Positions 9,535-18,846 of a stretch of 64,000 nucleotides of DNA are shown here, in pieces. The stretch is taken from NCBI GenBank assembly GCA_019635315.1, contig JAHBZT010000001.1, forward strand, positions 1,286,001 to 1,350,000. The letters are read 5' to 3'. Below the pieces are notes generated by a model. It worked only from the letters and a program-made list of their open reading frames with translations. It had not been told where the DNA came from and made no database searches. The DNA comes from Rubrivivax sp. Lineage in GTDB: Bacteria; Pseudomonadota; Gammaproteobacteria; Burkholderiales; Burkholderiaceae_C. Position 1 is the first letter of the stretch; every line of letters starts with the position of its first letter. A program made the position numbers and the translations under genes.

Positions 9535-9686
9535 GCGACGCACCTTGCGGCGCCCCGGGATGCGGCGTGGCGCCGCTTTCTGGTGCAACCCCGGGTCGTG
9601 CGCCGCGCACGGAACTTGCAGAATGTGGTGACCGTGGCGCCCCGGCGGCGCCCGACCACGAACCCGCCCAACCACGGAGCCACCGC

Positions 9687-10730
9687 ATGACCTCGTTCCT
9701 CGCCTCGATCAAGCGCCGCACGCTGCTGGCCGCCGCCACGCTGGCCGCCGCGCCGACGCTGGCCTTCGCGCAGACGCCGATCAAGTTCCAGCTCGACTGG
9801 CGCTTCGAGGGCCCGGCGGCGCTGTTCCTGGCCAGTGCGGCCAAGGGCTACTACAAGGCGGCCGGTCTGGACGTGACCATCGACGCCGGCAACGGCAGCG
9901 GCGGCACCGTCACGCGCGTGGCCAGCGGCACCTACGACATGGGCTTCGCCGACCTGGCGGCGCTGATGGAATTCCACGCCAACAATCCCGACGCACCGAA
10001 CAAGCCGGTGGCGGTGATGATGGTCTACAACAACACCCCGGCGGCGGTGCTGACGCTGAAGAAGAACGGCATCAGCAAGCCCAAGGACCTGGAGGGCCGC
10101 AAGCTGGGCGCGCCGGGCTTCGACGCCGGGCGCAAGGCCTTCCCGATCTTCGCGCGCGCCAACGGCATCAACAGCGTCGCCTGGACCAGCATGGACCCGC
10201 CGCTGCGCGAGACGATGCTGGTGCGCGGCGACATCGAGGCCATCACCGGCTTCTCGTTCACCTCCATCCTGAACCTCGAGGCGCGCGGCGTGAAGGCCGA
10301 GGACATCGTCGTGATGCCCTACGCCGACCACGGCGTGAAGCTGTACGGCAACGTGATCATCGCGACGCCGAAGATGATCCGCGAGAACCCGCAGGCCGTG
10401 CGCGCCTTCCTGAGCGCCTTCGCCAAGGGCGCCAAGGAGGTGATGGCCAACCCCGACCCGGCGATCGACTACGTCAAGGCGCGCGACGGCATCATCAACG
10501 TCGACCTCGAGAAGCGCCGCCTGCGCATGGCCATCGACGCCGTCGTCGCCAGTGCCGACGCGCGCGCCGAGGGCTTCGGCGTCGTCAACCCGGGCCGCCT
10601 GGCGCTGATGGCCTCGCAGGTCTCCGACGCCTTCGGCACCAAGACCCGCGTCGACCCGAATGCGGTCTGGACCGACGCGCTGCTGCCGCCCAAGGCCGAG
10701 CTGAACATCCTGCCGCCGGCGCGGCGCTGA
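9687..10730 (+). CDS. ABC transporter substrate-binding protein (NMT1/SsuA-like)
   Basis: A 347-aa periplasmic binding protein. The N-terminus has an RR-type signal peptide (MTSFLASIKRRTLLAAATLAAAPTLAFAQ) with a likely cut after AFA. Mature protein starts PIKFQLDWRFEGPAALF, then GYYKAAGLDVTID and DLEGRKLGAPGF, the pattern of the NMT1/THI5-like and nitrate/sulfonate/taurine family. The ATG at 9687 has GGAG upstream. It is followed by its ATPase and permease genes. Position among urate/allantoin genes suggests a purine or ureide ligand; many relatives are annotated for pyrimidine precursors or sulfonates, so the ligand is open. Confidence 0.88.
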   Translation: MTSFLASIKRRTLLAAATLAAAPTLAFAQTPIKFQLDWRFEGPAALFLASAAKGYYKAAGLDVTIDAGNGSGGTVTRVASGTYDMGFADLAALMEFHANNPDAPNKPVAVMMVYNNTPAAVLTLKKNGISKPKDLEGRKLGAPGFDAGRKAFPIFARANGINSVAWTSMDPPLRETMLVRGDIEAITGFSFTSILNLEARGVKAEDIVVMPYADHGVKLYGNVIIATPKMIRENPQAVRAFLSAFAKGAKEVMANPDPAIDYVKARDGIINVDLEKRRLRMAIDAVVASADARAEGFGVVNPGRLALMASQVSDAFGTKTRVDPNAVWTDALLPPKAELNILPPARR

Positions 10731-10743
10731 GCCGTCACCGTCC

Positions 10744-10774
10744 GCACCGGCGGCGGCAGCGCTGCCGCCGGTGC
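10744..10774 (+). terminator. Intra-operon stem-loop between binding protein and ATPase
   Basis: GCACCGGCGGC...GCCGCCGGTGC forms a long GC-rich stem (about 13 bp with a small bulge around GGCAGCGCTGCC). There is no U-run, so it is more likely an attenuator or mRNA 3'-end protector for the binding-protein message than a full terminator. Confidence 0.4.
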
Positions 10775-10819
10775 GCCGCGCGCCGCCTTCGGTGCGTGCC
10801 CGCCCCGACCCCGCGCACC

Positions 10820-11644
10820 ATGACCGCCTTCGTCGACTTCCGCAACGTCTGGCTCGCCTACAACGAGGAACTGCAGGCCGCCGGCCAGTTTGCCGTCGAG
10901 GACATCACGCTGGCGGTCGGCGAGGGCGAGTTCATCGCCATCGTCGGCCCCTCGGGCTGCGGCAAGAGCACCTTCATGAAGCTGGCCACCGGGCTGAAGA
11001 TGCCCAGCCGCGGCAGCATCGCGATCGGCGGCGCGCCGGTGACCGGGCCGCTGAAGATCAGCGGCATGGCCTTCCAGGCGCCCAGCCTGCTGCCCTGGCG
11101 CACCACGCTGGACAACGTGCTGCTGCCGCTGGAGATCGTCGAGCCCTACCGCAGCAGCTTCAAGGCGCGGCGCAAGGAATACGAGGCCAAGGCGCGCGAG
11201 CTGCTGAAGAGCGTGGGCCTGGGCGGCTACGAGGACAAGTTTCCCTGGCAGCTCTCCGGCGGCATGCAGCAGCGCGCCAGCATCTGCCGCGCGCTGGTGC
11301 ACGAACCCAAGATGCTGCTGCTGGACGAGCCCTTCGGCGCGCTCGACGCCTTCACGCGCGAGGAACTGTGGTGCGCGCTGCGCGACCTGCACGCGGCGAA
11401 GCGCTTCAACGTCATCCTGGTCACGCACGACCTGCGCGAGAGCGTCTTCCTGGCCGACAAGGTCTACGTGATGAGCAAGAGCCCGGGCCGCTTCGTGGTG
11501 CAGCGCGACATCGACCTGCCGCGCCCGCGCGACCTGGAGATCACCTACACGCCCAAGTTCACGGACATCGTGCACGAGCTGCGCGGCCACATCGGCGCGA
11601 TACGCCACGGCGGGGGCACGAATTCGATGGCGCTGCCGCAATGA
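10820..11644 (+). CDS. ABC transporter ATP-binding protein (SsuB/TauB-like)
   Basis: A 274-aa ATPase. Walker A GPSGCGKST near residue 51, Q-loop at AFQAPSLLPW, signature LSGGMQQRAS, Walker B MLLLDEPFGALD, and H-loop LVTHD. It energises the adjacent permease; family members drive nitrate/sulfonate/taurine/thiamine-precursor importers. Start ATG 10820 (MTAFVDFRNVWLAY) is preferred; an in-frame GTG 24 nt upstream is possible. The stop overlaps the permease start by ATGA, indicating translational coupling. Confidence 0.9.
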   Translation: MTAFVDFRNVWLAYNEELQAAGQFAVEDITLAVGEGEFIAIVGPSGCGKSTFMKLATGLKMPSRGSIAIGGAPVTGPLKISGMAFQAPSLLPWRTTLDNVLLPLEIVEPYRSSFKARRKEYEAKARELLKSVGLGGYEDKFPWQLSGGMQQRASICRALVHEPKMLLLDEPFGALDAFTREELWCALRDLHAAKRFNVILVTHDLRESVFLADKVYVMSKSPGRFVVQRDIDLPRPRDLEITYTPKFTDIVHELRGHIGAIRHGGGTNSMALPQ

Positions 11645-12411
11645 AGATCAGCCGCCGCATGGAACGCTGGTCGCCGCTGGTGGTGCTGGCCGCGGTGCTG
11701 CTGTTGTGGCAGGCCATCGTCGCCGGCTTCGGCATCGCCGAGTTCATCTTCCCGAGCCCGTGGCAGATCGCGCTGCAGTTCATCGAGTTCCGCGGCGCGC
11801 TGCTCGACGCGGCGTGGAAGACCTTCTGGGTCACGATGCTGGGCTTCGGGCTGTCCATCGTGGTCGGCGTGCTGCTCGGCTTCCTGATCGGCAGCTCGCG
11901 GCTGGCCTACACCTCGCTGTACCCGCTGATGGTGGCCTTCAACGCGGTGCCCAAGGCCGCGGTGGTGCCCATCCTGGTGGTCTGGTTCGGCATCGGCCTC
12001 GGGCCCGGCATCCTGACCGCGTTCCTGATCAGCTTCTTCCCGATCACCGTCAACATCGCGACCGGACTGGCGACGCTGGAGCCGGAACTCGAGGACGTGC
12101 TGCGCGTGCTCGGCGCACGGCGCTGGGACGTGCTGGTCAAGGTCGGCCTGCCGCGCTCGATGCCGTATTTCTACGCCAGCCTGAAGGTGGCGATCACCCT
12201 GGCCTTCGTCGGCACCGTGCTGGCCGAGATGACCGCCGGCGACAGCGGCATCGGCTACCTGATGCAGACCGCCGGCAGCCAGCAGCGCATGCCGCTCGCC
12301 TTTGCCGGGCTGGTCACCATCGGCGCGATGGCGATGGCGATGTACGAGTTGTTCTCGTGGATCGAGAAGCGCACCACCGGCTGGGCGCATCGCGGTTCGC
12401 AAGCCGCCTGA
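11641..12411 (+). CDS. ABC transporter permease (SsuC/TauC-like)
   Basis: A 256-aa inner-membrane permease with about six hydrophobic segments. The cytoplasmic EAA loop is visible as EDVLRVLGARRWDVLVKVGLPRSMPYF, the ATPase contact. FPSPWQIALQFIEF near the N-terminus is typical of the SsuC/TauC branch. It completes the first NMT1-type importer. The TGA stop at 12409-12411 sits in GCCTGACGTG, closely matching GCCTGACATG at the guaD start on the far side of repeat element B. Confidence 0.9.
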   Translation: MKISRRMERWSPLVVLAAVLLLWQAIVAGFGIAEFIFPSPWQIALQFIEFRGALLDAAWKTFWVTMLGFGLSIVVGVLLGFLIGSSRLAYTSLYPLMVAFNAVPKAAVVPILVVWFGIGLGPGILTAFLISFFPITVNIATGLATLEPELEDVLRVLGARRWDVLVKVGLPRSMPYFYASLKVAITLAFVGTVLAEMTAGDSGIGYLMQTAGSQQRMPLAFAGLVTIGAMAMAMYELFSWIEKRTTGWAHRGSQAA

Positions 12412-12440
12412 CGTGGTGCAACGCGGGCGTCGGCGGTCCG

Positions 12441-13113
12441 GTTGCGGCGCATTGCGGACGTTCGTTCGACGCTCACTTGCTCGCGACTTGCAGCCGCTCG
12501 TTCGGACTGCAGGCGCCAGCGCATCGCGCCAGGCGGTACCCGCTGCCGGCGCTGACTTCCGCGGTCGCCGCCTGCGGCGGCGACTGCCCTGCGCTGCTCG
12601 CTCCGGGGTCGCGCCGCCCAACTCACTTCGCTCGCTGCGCTCGCTCCGTTCGGACACCGGCGGCGAGTCAGTTGTCGAGGCGCGCACTGCGTGCGCGCCG
12701 ACCCCGAAGCTGCGCTGCTCGGCGCTCCACACATCGCCGGCAGCGGGTACCGCCTGGCGCGAGGTCCACCGACAGTGGCATGCGACCTGGTGGAACGCCA
12801 CCGCCGTGTCGCGAAGCCGCGTGGGGGCAACCCGCAGCGCCCATGGGAGGCGCCGAGAAGCGCAGGACGCTTGGCCGCGCGCGCAGCGCGCCTCCAAGAC
12901 TGACTCGCCGCCGATGTCCGAACGCAGCGAACGAAGTGAGCGAAGTGAGTTGGCGGCGGGCCAAGCGTTCGAGCATCGCAGGGCAGTCGGCGCGCAGCGC
13001 CGACCGCCGGACTCTGGGTGCTGCGGGCTGCCCCCACGCGGCTTCGCTGCGCCAGCATCAGCATCCATGAACAAGTCAACTCCGCCAGTGACTGGAATGC
13101 GCCGCATGCCGCC
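12441..13113 (-). repeat. Composite palindromic element, copy B (between ABC permease and guaD)
   Basis: Second copy, inverted relative to copy A. It begins TTGCGGCGCATTGCGGACG 30 nt after the permease stop and ends near ATGCGCCGCATGCC, 64 nt before guaD. The module with GCGCCAGGCGGTACCCGC ends comes first here, then the GCGAAGCCGCGTGGGGGC-bounded module. Its spacer is essentially identical to that of copy E. Imperfect direct repeats lie outside: GCCGCCTGACGTG (12403-12415) and GCCCCCTGACATG (13167-13179), 11 of 13 identical. No credible coding sequence. Confidence 0.85.
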
Positions 13114-13176
13114 CTCCGCCACACCGGGCGGCCGCGCGCATCGCGGACCCTGCGAAGCAGCGTGAAGCCCCCTGAC

Positions 13177-13653
13177 ATGACACCGGATCAGGTCACGCGC
13201 CACCTCCGCCGCGCCAACGAGGTCGCGCGTGCGGTGCTGGCGAAAGGCCGGCATCCGTTCGGCGCCGTGCTCGTCGGGCCCGACGACGAGACGGTGCTGC
13301 TGGAGCAGGGCAACGTCGACGGCGTCAACCATGCCGAGGCCGTGCTGGCGCGCGTGGCCGCGCACCGTTTCGATGCCGTGACGCTGTGGCGCTGCACGCT
13401 GGTCACCACGGTCGAGCCCTGCGCGATGTGCGCCGGCACCCAGTACTGGGCGCATATCGGGCGCCTGGTCTACGGCCTGGCAGAGCGCGACCTGCTCGCG
13501 CTGACCGGCGACCACCCGGAGAACCCGACACTGGACCTGCCCTGCCGCGAGGTCTTCGCGCGCGGGCAGAAGAGCGTGCAGGTGATCGGCCCAGTGCCGG
13601 CGCTGGCCGACGAGATCGCCGCGCTTCACCGCGACTTCTGGCGGCGTGGCTGA
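13177..13653 (+). CDS. Guanine deaminase-like nucleoside deaminase (CDA fold)
   Basis: A 158-aa zinc deaminase of the cytidine/guanine deaminase fold. Zinc motifs: HAE near residue 51 (GVNHAEAVLARV) and PCAMC near 83 (VEPCAMCAGTQYW). The C-terminal PTLDLPCREVFARG fits GuaD-type guanine deaminases. It would convert guanine to xanthine, feeding the purine pathway. Start ATG 13177, following GTGAAGCCCCCTGAC. The stop overlaps the ureD start by 8 nt, so the two are one transcript. Cytosine or other nucleobases cannot be excluded as substrate. Confidence 0.8.
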   Translation: MTPDQVTRHLRRANEVARAVLAKGRHPFGAVLVGPDDETVLLEQGNVDGVNHAEAVLARVAAHRFDAVTLWRCTLVTTVEPCAMCAGTQYWAHIGRLVYGLAERDLLALTGDHPENPTLDLPCREVFARGQKSVQVIGPVPALADEIAALHRDFWRRG

Positions 13654-14509
13654 GCCGGCGGCCGCTGGCGACCGGGCGGCCGGCTGGGCCGGCCGGCTGG
13701 CGCTGCAGTACCGGCGCGAAGGGCCACGCACGATCGCGCACGACCGTCACGAAGGCCCGCTGCGCGTGCTGCAGCCGCTGTACCCCGAAGGCCCCGGGGT
13801 CTGCCACCACGTGCTGGTGCATCCGCCGGGCGGCATCGTCGGCGGCGACCGGCTGGACATCGACGTGACGGTCGGCGCGGGCGCCCACGCGCTGATCACG
13901 ACGCCGGGCGCGACGCGCTTCTACCGCAGCGCCGGGGTGCCGGCGGCGCAGCAGGCCCGCCTGCGCGGCGAGGCCGGCGCGCGGCTGGAATGGCTGCCGC
14001 TGGAAAGCATCGCCTACCCGGGCTGCGAGGCGGCCAACACCGTCGAGTTCACGCTCGGCGACGGGGCTGCGCTGCTCGGCTGGGACCTGCTGGCGCTGGG
14101 CCTGCCGGCGGCGGGCGCCGCCTTCGACCAGGGGCAGTTCACGCAGACGCTGGCCTGGCCCGGGCAGTGGCTCGAGCATGGCCGCCTGCGCGCCGCGGAT
14201 GGCCGGCTGCTGCAGTCGCCGCTGGGCCTGGGCGGCCGCGGCGTGCTCGGCTGTGCCTGGTTTGCCGTCGGCGGGCCGGCGGATCCGGCGCTCGCGAGCG
14301 CGCTGCTGGACGGCGCGCGCGCGGCGATCGCCGCCTCGCCGCTGGCCGCGAGTGCCGGCGCGACGATGCCGCGGCCGGGGCTGGTCGTGCTGCGCCTGCT
14401 GGCTGCGCGCACCGAACCGGCGCTGGCGCTGCTGGCGGCGGTGCGCGCGGCCTGGCGCTCCCGCGCCTGGGGGCTGCCTGCGGCGCCGCCCCGCGTCTGG
14501 CGTACCTGA
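13646..14509 (+). CDS. ureD: Urease accessory protein UreD (no urease genes nearby)
   Basis: A 287-aa UreD/UreH family protein: WAGRLALQYRREGPRTIAHDRHEGPLRVLQPLYPE, HHVLVHPPGGIVGGDRLDIDVTV, ALITTPGATRFYRS, LEWLPLESIAYPG and GWDLLALGLPA, all UreD hallmarks. UreD is part of the UreDFG chaperone that loads nickel into urease. Start GTG 13646 overlaps guaD. No ureABC, ureE, ureF or ureG occurs in the window; in related bacteria ureD normally heads ureDABCEFG. Either the urease genes lie elsewhere or it is a remnant. Confidence 0.88.
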   Translation: MAEPAAAGDRAAGWAGRLALQYRREGPRTIAHDRHEGPLRVLQPLYPEGPGVCHHVLVHPPGGIVGGDRLDIDVTVGAGAHALITTPGATRFYRSAGVPAAQQARLRGEAGARLEWLPLESIAYPGCEAANTVEFTLGDGAALLGWDLLALGLPAAGAAFDQGQFTQTLAWPGQWLEHGRLRAADGRLLQSPLGLGGRGVLGCAWFAVGGPADPALASALLDGARAAIAASPLAASAGATMPRPGLVVLRLLAARTEPALALLAAVRAAWRSRAWGLPAAPPRVWRT

Positions 14510-14707
14510 CCGGGTGTCCGTGCCGCGCGACGCGGGCGCATTTCACGGCTGCGCGGCAACCCCCGGGGCGATCGGCCGGCGGGCGCTCCCCTACACTCGT
14601 TTGCAGCGTCCGGGGCGACGCTGTGTCGGCCGGGCGTGCGCGATGGTCTCGGTGACCGGTGCGGCGGCGCCGGCCGGCGCGTCGATCCTGGCTGCCGGGG
14701 AGATGGG

Positions 14708-17700
14708 TTGACGACCTTGCTGCGAGCGCTGCGCGTGCTGCTGTGCCTGGGCCTGTTGCCGGGCTTCTGGGTCGCGCCCGCGGCTGCCGCGGACTATCGC
14801 TTCCGGCTGCCCGAGGGGCCGCCGCCGGTGGCGCTGAGCGCCTCGGTGCTGTCCGACGAGGAGCGCGCCTACCTCGCCGGCCTGCCCGAGATCCGCGTCG
14901 CGCTGCAGCGCGTTGGCGCGCCGCCCTACGAACGTGTCGGCACCGACGGCGAGATCACCGGCCTGCAGGCCGACATCCTGGTCACGATGGCGCGCACCTT
15001 CGGGCTGCGCCTGGTGCCGCAGGTGCACCCGGACTGGCCCAGCGTGCTGCGCGCGGTGCGCGAGCGCGAGGCCGACATGGTGCTGACGCTGTCGGTGACG
15101 CCCGAGCGGCTGCAGTACCTGGCCTTCACACTGGGCACCGTCAGCGTGCCGGCGGCGGTGATGGGCCGCGGCGGCGAGCAGCCGGTGCCGCCGGAGGCCG
15201 CGCGCATCGCGCTGGAGCGCGAGTACTACTCCAACGAACTGGTGCGGCGGCGCTTCCCGGCCGCCAGCGTGCTGCCGGTCGACAGCACGCTGCAGGCGCT
15301 GCGCGCGGTGGCCGAGCGGCGCGCCGACCTCTACATCGGCAGCCTGCTGGAGGCGCTGGACCTGCTGTCGCGCGAGCCGGTGCCCGGCATCGAGGTGCAG
15401 CAGATCCTGTCGGAGGGGGTCGGCCACTACCACTTCGGCGTGCGCAAGGACTGGGCACCGCTGGTGCGCATCCTGAACAAGGGCATCACCAGCTACCGCG
15501 CCACGCCGCTGGCGGCACCGGACTTCGCGGCGATCGCCGCGTCGCTGCCGGCCGGCATCGAACTGCCGACGCCGCTGGCGCTGAAGCCGGCCGAGGCGCA
15601 GGCGCTGGCCGAGCGGTCGGTCTGGCGCGTCGGCGCGGTGCGCGGGCTGCCGCTGCTCAACGACGTCGACGCGCGCGGCAGCCACGCCGGCATCGCCGCC
15701 GACTACACCGAGCAGGTCGTGCGCCGGCTCGGCGTTGCGGCCGAACTGGTGCCCTTCGACTCGGTGTCGGCGATGCTGGACGCGCTGCGCGGCGGCGCCA
15801 TCGACGTCGTGCCCTTCCTGACGCGCACCGCGGCACGTGCGCGCGAATTCGCCTACTCGGCGCCGTATTTCGAGATGCCCTACATGCTGGTCGGGCGCAG
15901 CGACGGCCCGCTGTACTGGGACCTCGCCAGCCTGGACGGCTACCGCCTCGCGCTGGCGCTGGCGCACCCGCTGCGCGAGCTGGTCGCCGAGCGCCACCCC
16001 GGCATCCGCGTGCTCGACCCGCGCGACGGCAACGAGGCGATGGACATGGTGGCGCGCGGCGACGCCGACGCCGCGGTCGAGGTCAAGCTGTTCGCCAACC
16101 TGCGCATCAACGCCGACACCGCCGGCCGCCTGCGCGCGCTGGGCGAGGTCGGCGAACTGCCGGCGCAGTTCCACTTCGCGACCTCGCGCGCGGCGGCGCC
16201 GCTGGTGCCGCTGATCGACCGCGCGCTGGCCGACATCCCGCCGGCCGAGCGCGAACGCATGCTGCGACGCTGGGTCGCGATCGACCTGCAGCCGCCGTTT
16301 CCGTGGCGGCGCTGGCTGCCGACGCTGCTGGTCGGCGGCCTGGGGCTCGCGGCGCTGGTCGGCGCCACGCTGTGGTGGAACCGCCGCCTGGCCCAGGAAG
16401 TGCGCCGGCGCCGGCGCGCCGACCAGCGGCTGGACGACATCGGGCGCACGCTGCCCGGGGTCGCCTTCCGCTACACGCTGGGCGGCGACGGCCGCATCGC
16501 GCACAGCTTCTTCTCGTCGGGTGTGGAGGCCTTCCTGGGCGTCGAGCCGCGGCCCGGCAGCACGCTGCTGGACCTGCTCGCGCCGGGGCTGGCCGCCGAC
16601 GACCTGCAGGCGGCACGCCAGGCCCAGCAGCGCGCCTACGACAGCGGCGAGCGCTTCGTGCACGAGTGCGCCTACCGGCGGCCCGACGGCCGCACGCTGT
16701 GGCTGCACGCCGAGGCGGTGCGCAGCACGACGCCGCAGGGCCAGGTCGCGTGGACCGGCTACGTGGTCGATGCCAGCGACGCCCATGCGCTGCAGCAGCG
16801 CCTGGCGCGCGAGGCCCGGTCGCGCCACCTGATGCTGGCCAGCGCCAGCCACGAACTGCGCGCGCCGACGCACACGCTGGCGCTGGCGCTGCAGGCGGTG
16901 GGCGACGCCGGCGTGCCGCCGCCGCTGGTGCGGCCGCTGACGATCGCGCAGGAGGCGGCGCGCACGCTGTCGCAGCTGCTCGACGACGTGCTCGACGCCG
17001 CGCGGCTGGACGCCGGGCGCCTGGAGCTGCGCCCGCGCGAATACGACCTGCATGCGCTGCTGGACAGCCTGGCCGACGCCTACCGCGGCGAGGCTGCCGC
17101 CAAGGGACTGGCCTTCGCGTTCGAGCGTGCGCCGGACCTGCCGGCCACCGTGCAGGGCGACCCGCTGCGGCTCAAGCAGGTGCTGGTCAACCTGCTGTCC
17201 AACGCGGTCAAGTACACGGCTGCCGGCCAGGTGCGGCTGCAGGCCGGCACGACGGCGCTGGACGACGGCACGCCGGCGCTGCACTTCGAGGTCGTCGACA
17301 GCGGCGCCGGCATCCCGCCGGCGCTGCAGCAGCGCGTCTTCGAGCCCTTCGTCACCGTCGACGCCGAAGGCGGGCAGCGCAGCACCGGGCTCGGGCTGTC
17401 GATCTGCCAGCGCCTGGTCTCGCTGATGGGCGGGCGCATCGACCTCGCCAGCGCGCCGGGGCAGGGCACGCGCGTCGTCGTGCAGCTGCCGCTGCGCAGG
17501 CCGGCGGCGCAGGGCGCGGTGCCGGTGCGCCGCCATGGCGCGCTGATGGTCTGCGACGACGACGAGGTCAGCCGCGTGCTGCTGGCCCAGACGCTGCGCC
17601 GCCTGGGGCACGAGGTGCTCGAGGTCGGCAGCGCGGCGCTGGCCCTGGCGCGCTGCCGCCAGGGCGGCGTGCGCCTGCTGCTGAGCGACCTGCGGCTGCC

Positions 17701-17986
17701 CGACCACGACGGCCTGTGGCTGGCGCAGCAGCTGCGCGCGGCCGAGGCCGGGGCGGCAGAGCGCACCGCGGTGGTCATCTGCTCGGGCACCGCGCCGCCG
17801 CCGGTCGCGGGCGCGGCGGCCCCCTGCGACGCCTGGCTGACCAAGCCGGTGGAGCCGCGCTCGCTGGCCGATACCGTGGGCGCGCTGCTGGGCCCGGTGG
17901 CGGCGGGCGCGGCGCCCGCGCCGGCCGCCGGCCGCGCCACGGGGGGCGATACTGCGGACTCGCCGATCCAGGACACCGCCGCATGA
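14708..17986 (+). CDS. BvgS/EvgS-like hybrid sensor histidine kinase
   Basis: About 1092 aa. Signal peptide (LRALRVLLCLGLLPGFWVAPAAA), two periplasmic solute-binding-type sensor domains (about 50-270 and 300-530), a membrane segment near 540-560 (WLPTLLVGGLGLAALVGATLWW), a PAS-like region (570-690), HisKA with LASASHELRAP (His715), HATPase_c with NLLSNAVKY, DSGAGIP and GLGLSICQRL, then a receiver domain with LLLSDLRLPDHDG (Asp994) and WLTKPVEP. No HPt domain is visible. Start TTG 14708 is placed after GGGGAG and directly before the signal peptide. TACACT at 14593 may be a -10 box. It overlaps the D-aminopeptidase gene by ATGA. Confidence 0.85.
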   Translation: MTTLLRALRVLLCLGLLPGFWVAPAAAADYRFRLPEGPPPVALSASVLSDEERAYLAGLPEIRVALQRVGAPPYERVGTDGEITGLQADILVTMARTFGLRLVPQVHPDWPSVLRAVREREADMVLTLSVTPERLQYLAFTLGTVSVPAAVMGRGGEQPVPPEAARIALEREYYSNELVRRRFPAASVLPVDSTLQALRAVAERRADLYIGSLLEALDLLSREPVPGIEVQQILSEGVGHYHFGVRKDWAPLVRILNKGITSYRATPLAAPDFAAIAASLPAGIELPTPLALKPAEAQALAERSVWRVGAVRGLPLLNDVDARGSHAGIAADYTEQVVRRLGVAAELVPFDSVSAMLDALRGGAIDVVPFLTRTAARAREFAYSAPYFEMPYMLVGRSDGPLYWDLASLDGYRLALALAHPLRELVAERHPGIRVLDPRDGNEAMDMVARGDADAAVEVKLFANLRINADTAGRLRALGEVGELPAQFHFATSRAAAPLVPLIDRALADIPPAERERMLRRWVAIDLQPPFPWRRWLPTLLVGGLGLAALVGATLWWNRRLAQEVRRRRRADQRLDDIGRTLPGVAFRYTLGGDGRIAHSFFSSGVEAFLGVEPRPGSTLLDLLAPGLAADDLQAARQAQQRAYDSGERFVHECAYRRPDGRTLWLHAEAVRSTTPQGQVAWTGYVVDASDAHALQQRLAREARSRHLMLASASHELRAPTHTLALALQAVGDAGVPPPLVRPLTIAQEAARTLSQLLDDVLDAARLDAGRLELRPREYDLHALLDSLADAYRGEAAAKGLAFAFERAPDLPATVQGDPLRLKQVLVNLLSNAVKYTAAGQVRLQAGTTALDDGTPALHFEVVDSGAGIPPALQQRVFEPFVTVDAEGGQRSTGLGLSICQRLVSLMGGRIDLASAPGQGTRVVVQLPLRRPAAQGAVPVRRHGALMVCDDDEVSRVLLAQTLRRLGHEVLEVGSAALALARCRQGGVRLLLSDLRLPDHDGLWLAQQLRAAEAGAAERTAVVICSGTAPPPVAGAAAPCDAWLTKPVEPRSLADTVGALLGPVAAGAAPAPAAGRATGGDTADSPIQDTAA

Positions 17987-18783
17987 AGATCTACCTCAGC
18001 GCCGACATCGAAGGCATCACCGGCATCGCCGACTGGGCCGAGGCCGACCTGTCCAAGCCCGACAACGCCGAATTCCGCGAGCGCATGACCGCCGAGGTGG
18101 TGGCGGCCTGCGAAGGCGCGCTCGCCGCCGGCGCCAGCGAGATCCTGGTCAAGGACGCACACTGGACCGGGCGCAACCTGCTGGCCGAGCGGCTGCCGCG
18201 CCAGGCCACGCTGTGGCGCGGCTGGAGCGGCCACCCGTACAGCATGGTGCAGGGGCTGGACCGCAGCTTCGCCGCGGCGCTGTTCGTCGGCTGGCATTCC
18301 GGCGGCGCCAAGGGCGGCAACCCGCTGGCGCACACGCTGAGCTCGGGCAGCCTGCTGGGCATCCGCGTCAACGGTCAGTGGGTGTCGGAGTACCAGCTGC
18401 ATGCCTGGACCGCGGCGCTGGAGGGCGTGCCGGTGGCCTTCGTCAGCGGCGATGCCGACCTGTGCGCCGAGGTGCAGGCGATGGACACCGGGGCGACCGC
18501 CGTGGACACGATGCGCGGCCATGGCGCAGCCGTGCAGTCGCGCCACCCGGCCGAGTCGCGCGAGCGCATCCGCGAGGGCGTGCGGCAGGCGCTCGCGCCA
18601 CTGCGCGCGCGGCCGGCGCGGCTGGCCGAGTCCTTCGAGGTGCAGGTGGTGCGCAAGGACGCGCGCGATGCCTACCGCCGCGCCTTCTACCCGGGCGCGC
18701 GGCTGGTCGACCCGGTGACCATCGGCTTCACGACGCGCGACTGGTTCGAGGTCATGCGGCTGCTGCAGTTCGTCTGCGGCTGA
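17983..18783 (+). CDS. D-aminopeptidase, M55 family (DppA-like)
   Basis: A 266-aa M55 peptidase starting MKIYLSADIEGITGI, which carries the zinc-binding Asp-x-Glu. Other conserved sites: ILVKDAHWTGRN, LFVGWHSGG (His), and ATAVDTMRGHGAA. DppA releases N-terminal D-amino acids from peptides such as D-Ala-D-Ala as a self-compartmentalised decamer. Its ATG overlaps the kinase stop (ATGA), so expression is coupled to the sensor. Length fits the family. Confidence 0.88.
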   Translation: MKIYLSADIEGITGIADWAEADLSKPDNAEFRERMTAEVVAACEGALAAGASEILVKDAHWTGRNLLAERLPRQATLWRGWSGHPYSMVQGLDRSFAAALFVGWHSGGAKGGNPLAHTLSSGSLLGIRVNGQWVSEYQLHAWTAALEGVPVAFVSGDADLCAEVQAMDTGATAVDTMRGHGAAVQSRHPAESRERIREGVRQALAPLRARPARLAESFEVQVVRKDARDAYRRAFYPGARLVDPVTIGFTTRDWFEVMRLLQFVCG

Positions 18784-18846
18784 CGCGGCCGCCGGCCGCC
18801 GGACGGCCGGTTCGGGACGCGCCCGCCGCGTCGTTATCCTCGCGCC

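Noticed and set aside
9605-9620. Sigma-54 promoter nearer the first binding-protein gene (CGCACG-N4-TTGCA).
   Set aside because: The -24 element lacks the near-invariant GG, so it is weaker than the match at 9503-9518.
12441-13113. CRISPR array, because short GC-rich motifs repeat many times within each element.
   Set aside because: No regular direct repeats with unique spacers; the repeats are inverted and nested, and no cas gene is present.
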